Assembly (NCBI RefSeq): GCF_002775205.1
Contig: NC_036459.1
Coordinates: 16,414,312-16,478,311, forward strand
Length of the DNA: 64,000 bases
Direction of reading: 5' to 3'
From: Xiphophorus maculatus
Taxonomy: Eukaryota > Chordata > Actinopteri > Cyprinodontiformes > Poeciliidae
This document shows, one piece after another, positions 63,401 through 64,000 of this stretch (position 1 is its first letter; each line of letters starts with the position of its first letter). The translations under genes and the position numbers were made by a program. Below the pieces are notes generated by a model, which was given only the letters and a program-made list of their open reading frames with translations, was not told the origin of the DNA and searched no databases.

Positions 63401-64000
63401 GTTTCCACCAAACCTGTTGGGGTGACTGTGCATGAAAAACACAGTGGAGACATTTGACTTTCTAACAAGTTTAGAGAGGAAACGAGTTAAACCCCACGCA
63501 AGCTTTTTCAGCACAAAGTATTGGTTACGTTCCTAATAACGTCAAGAGAAGCTGGACAAAGAAGGGATTCCTGAATGCAGTGGTTGGGAACACGCAGCCG
63601 ATAGAGGGAGTAACTGCAAAGAGCTGCAAAGGTAGCAGTCAGGACAAGAGGAAGAAAACCCTAAACACTAAACCCTGAAAAAAAGGAATAAATGAAGGTG
63701 TCAGATATTGTGAGCGGTCCTAAGAGTGCAACTGCAGAGCCAACACTGTGTCCACTCCCGTCTTTATCTACAGTACAGCGACTCCTGAAGAAGCTCGGGG
63801 AGCTCAGGTTCAAACATCACATTCACCATTGGGAACCGAAGCGTCCCTGAGACAATTGAGTTAAATGACAACCCTGCATGAGAATTAAGGCCTTCCTTCC
63901 TAAAACAGAACACATTGACCGTTTAGGGACACTGACACAGTGGAATAAAGCTTTTTTTTTTTTTTTCCCCCCCAAACACATGAAGTGCTCAGCACCGCTC
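60408..64000. other. Right flank with no recognisable gene
   Basis: Fewer repeats than the rest of the window. The open frames are short and match nothing I know. It could be intergenic or a long untranslated region of a gene beyond the window. Confidence 0.4.

Noticed and set aside
63305-63514. 69-codon minus-strand frame
   Set aside because: Contains no recognisable motif and has no exon-like context. Not reported as a gene.

Overview
This window looks like teleost fish nuclear DNA. Its genes are split by introns with GT/AG boundaries. It is also full of fish-type repeats: tRNA-derived SINEs with RNA polymerase III boxes, CR1/L2-like LINEs ending in TTGATTGA or TTCTA repeats, a Tc1 element with CACTGCTCAAAAAAA ends, hAT-type MITEs and long CA repeats. 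I see no bacterial features, no tRNA or rRNA genes and no CRISPR array. The species cannot be fixed from this sequence.

The only host gene family I can support is NXPE (neurexophilin-like plus PC-esterase domain; type II membrane proteins of the secretory pathway). There are three apparently intact genes. Gene A (minus, 9417-18816) and gene B (plus, 25413-36555) each join eight coding exons into 591 codons and differ at about ten residues. Gene C (plus, 46205-58488) joins seven coding exons into 589 codons and is a more diverged paralog. All three begin with an 18-nt coding exon of the form M-x-x-x-x-K, followed by a 159-nt signal-anchor exon, a 453-462-nt exon, a 296-nt Cys-rich exon and a 71-nt exon. 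A GDS-containing esterase exon and a long terminal exon follow.

Layout. 1-4.6 kb: no gene, one small LINE scrap. 4.73-19.46 kb: left arm of a huge inverted repeat, carrying gene A. 19.46-24.07 kb: unique centre with LINE tails and a broken, 5'-truncated NXPE pseudogene (21357-22915). 24.07-40.76 kb: right arm, carrying gene B. 40.8-46.2 kb: repeats plus further NXPE debris (an orphan first exon at 41044-41061, esterase-exon remnants at 42124-42565 and near 42858). 46.2-58.5 kb: gene C, with a nearly 3-kb LINE in its second intron. 58.5-64 kb: a perfect 28-bp-stem hairpin, one dispersed repeat and no recognised gene.

The arms have diverged by separable events: a Tc1 insertion only upstream of gene B, a SINE only in the left arm, a dispersed-repeat insertion in a gene B intron, a 2.2-kb segment swapped for a copied piece of intron 1, and an inverted extra copy of the 296-nt exon inside a gene A intron. 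The locus therefore reads as a young, still rearranging NXPE cluster built around a palindrome. The protein differences between A and B fall mostly in one patch of the esterase domain just after the catalytic GDS block.
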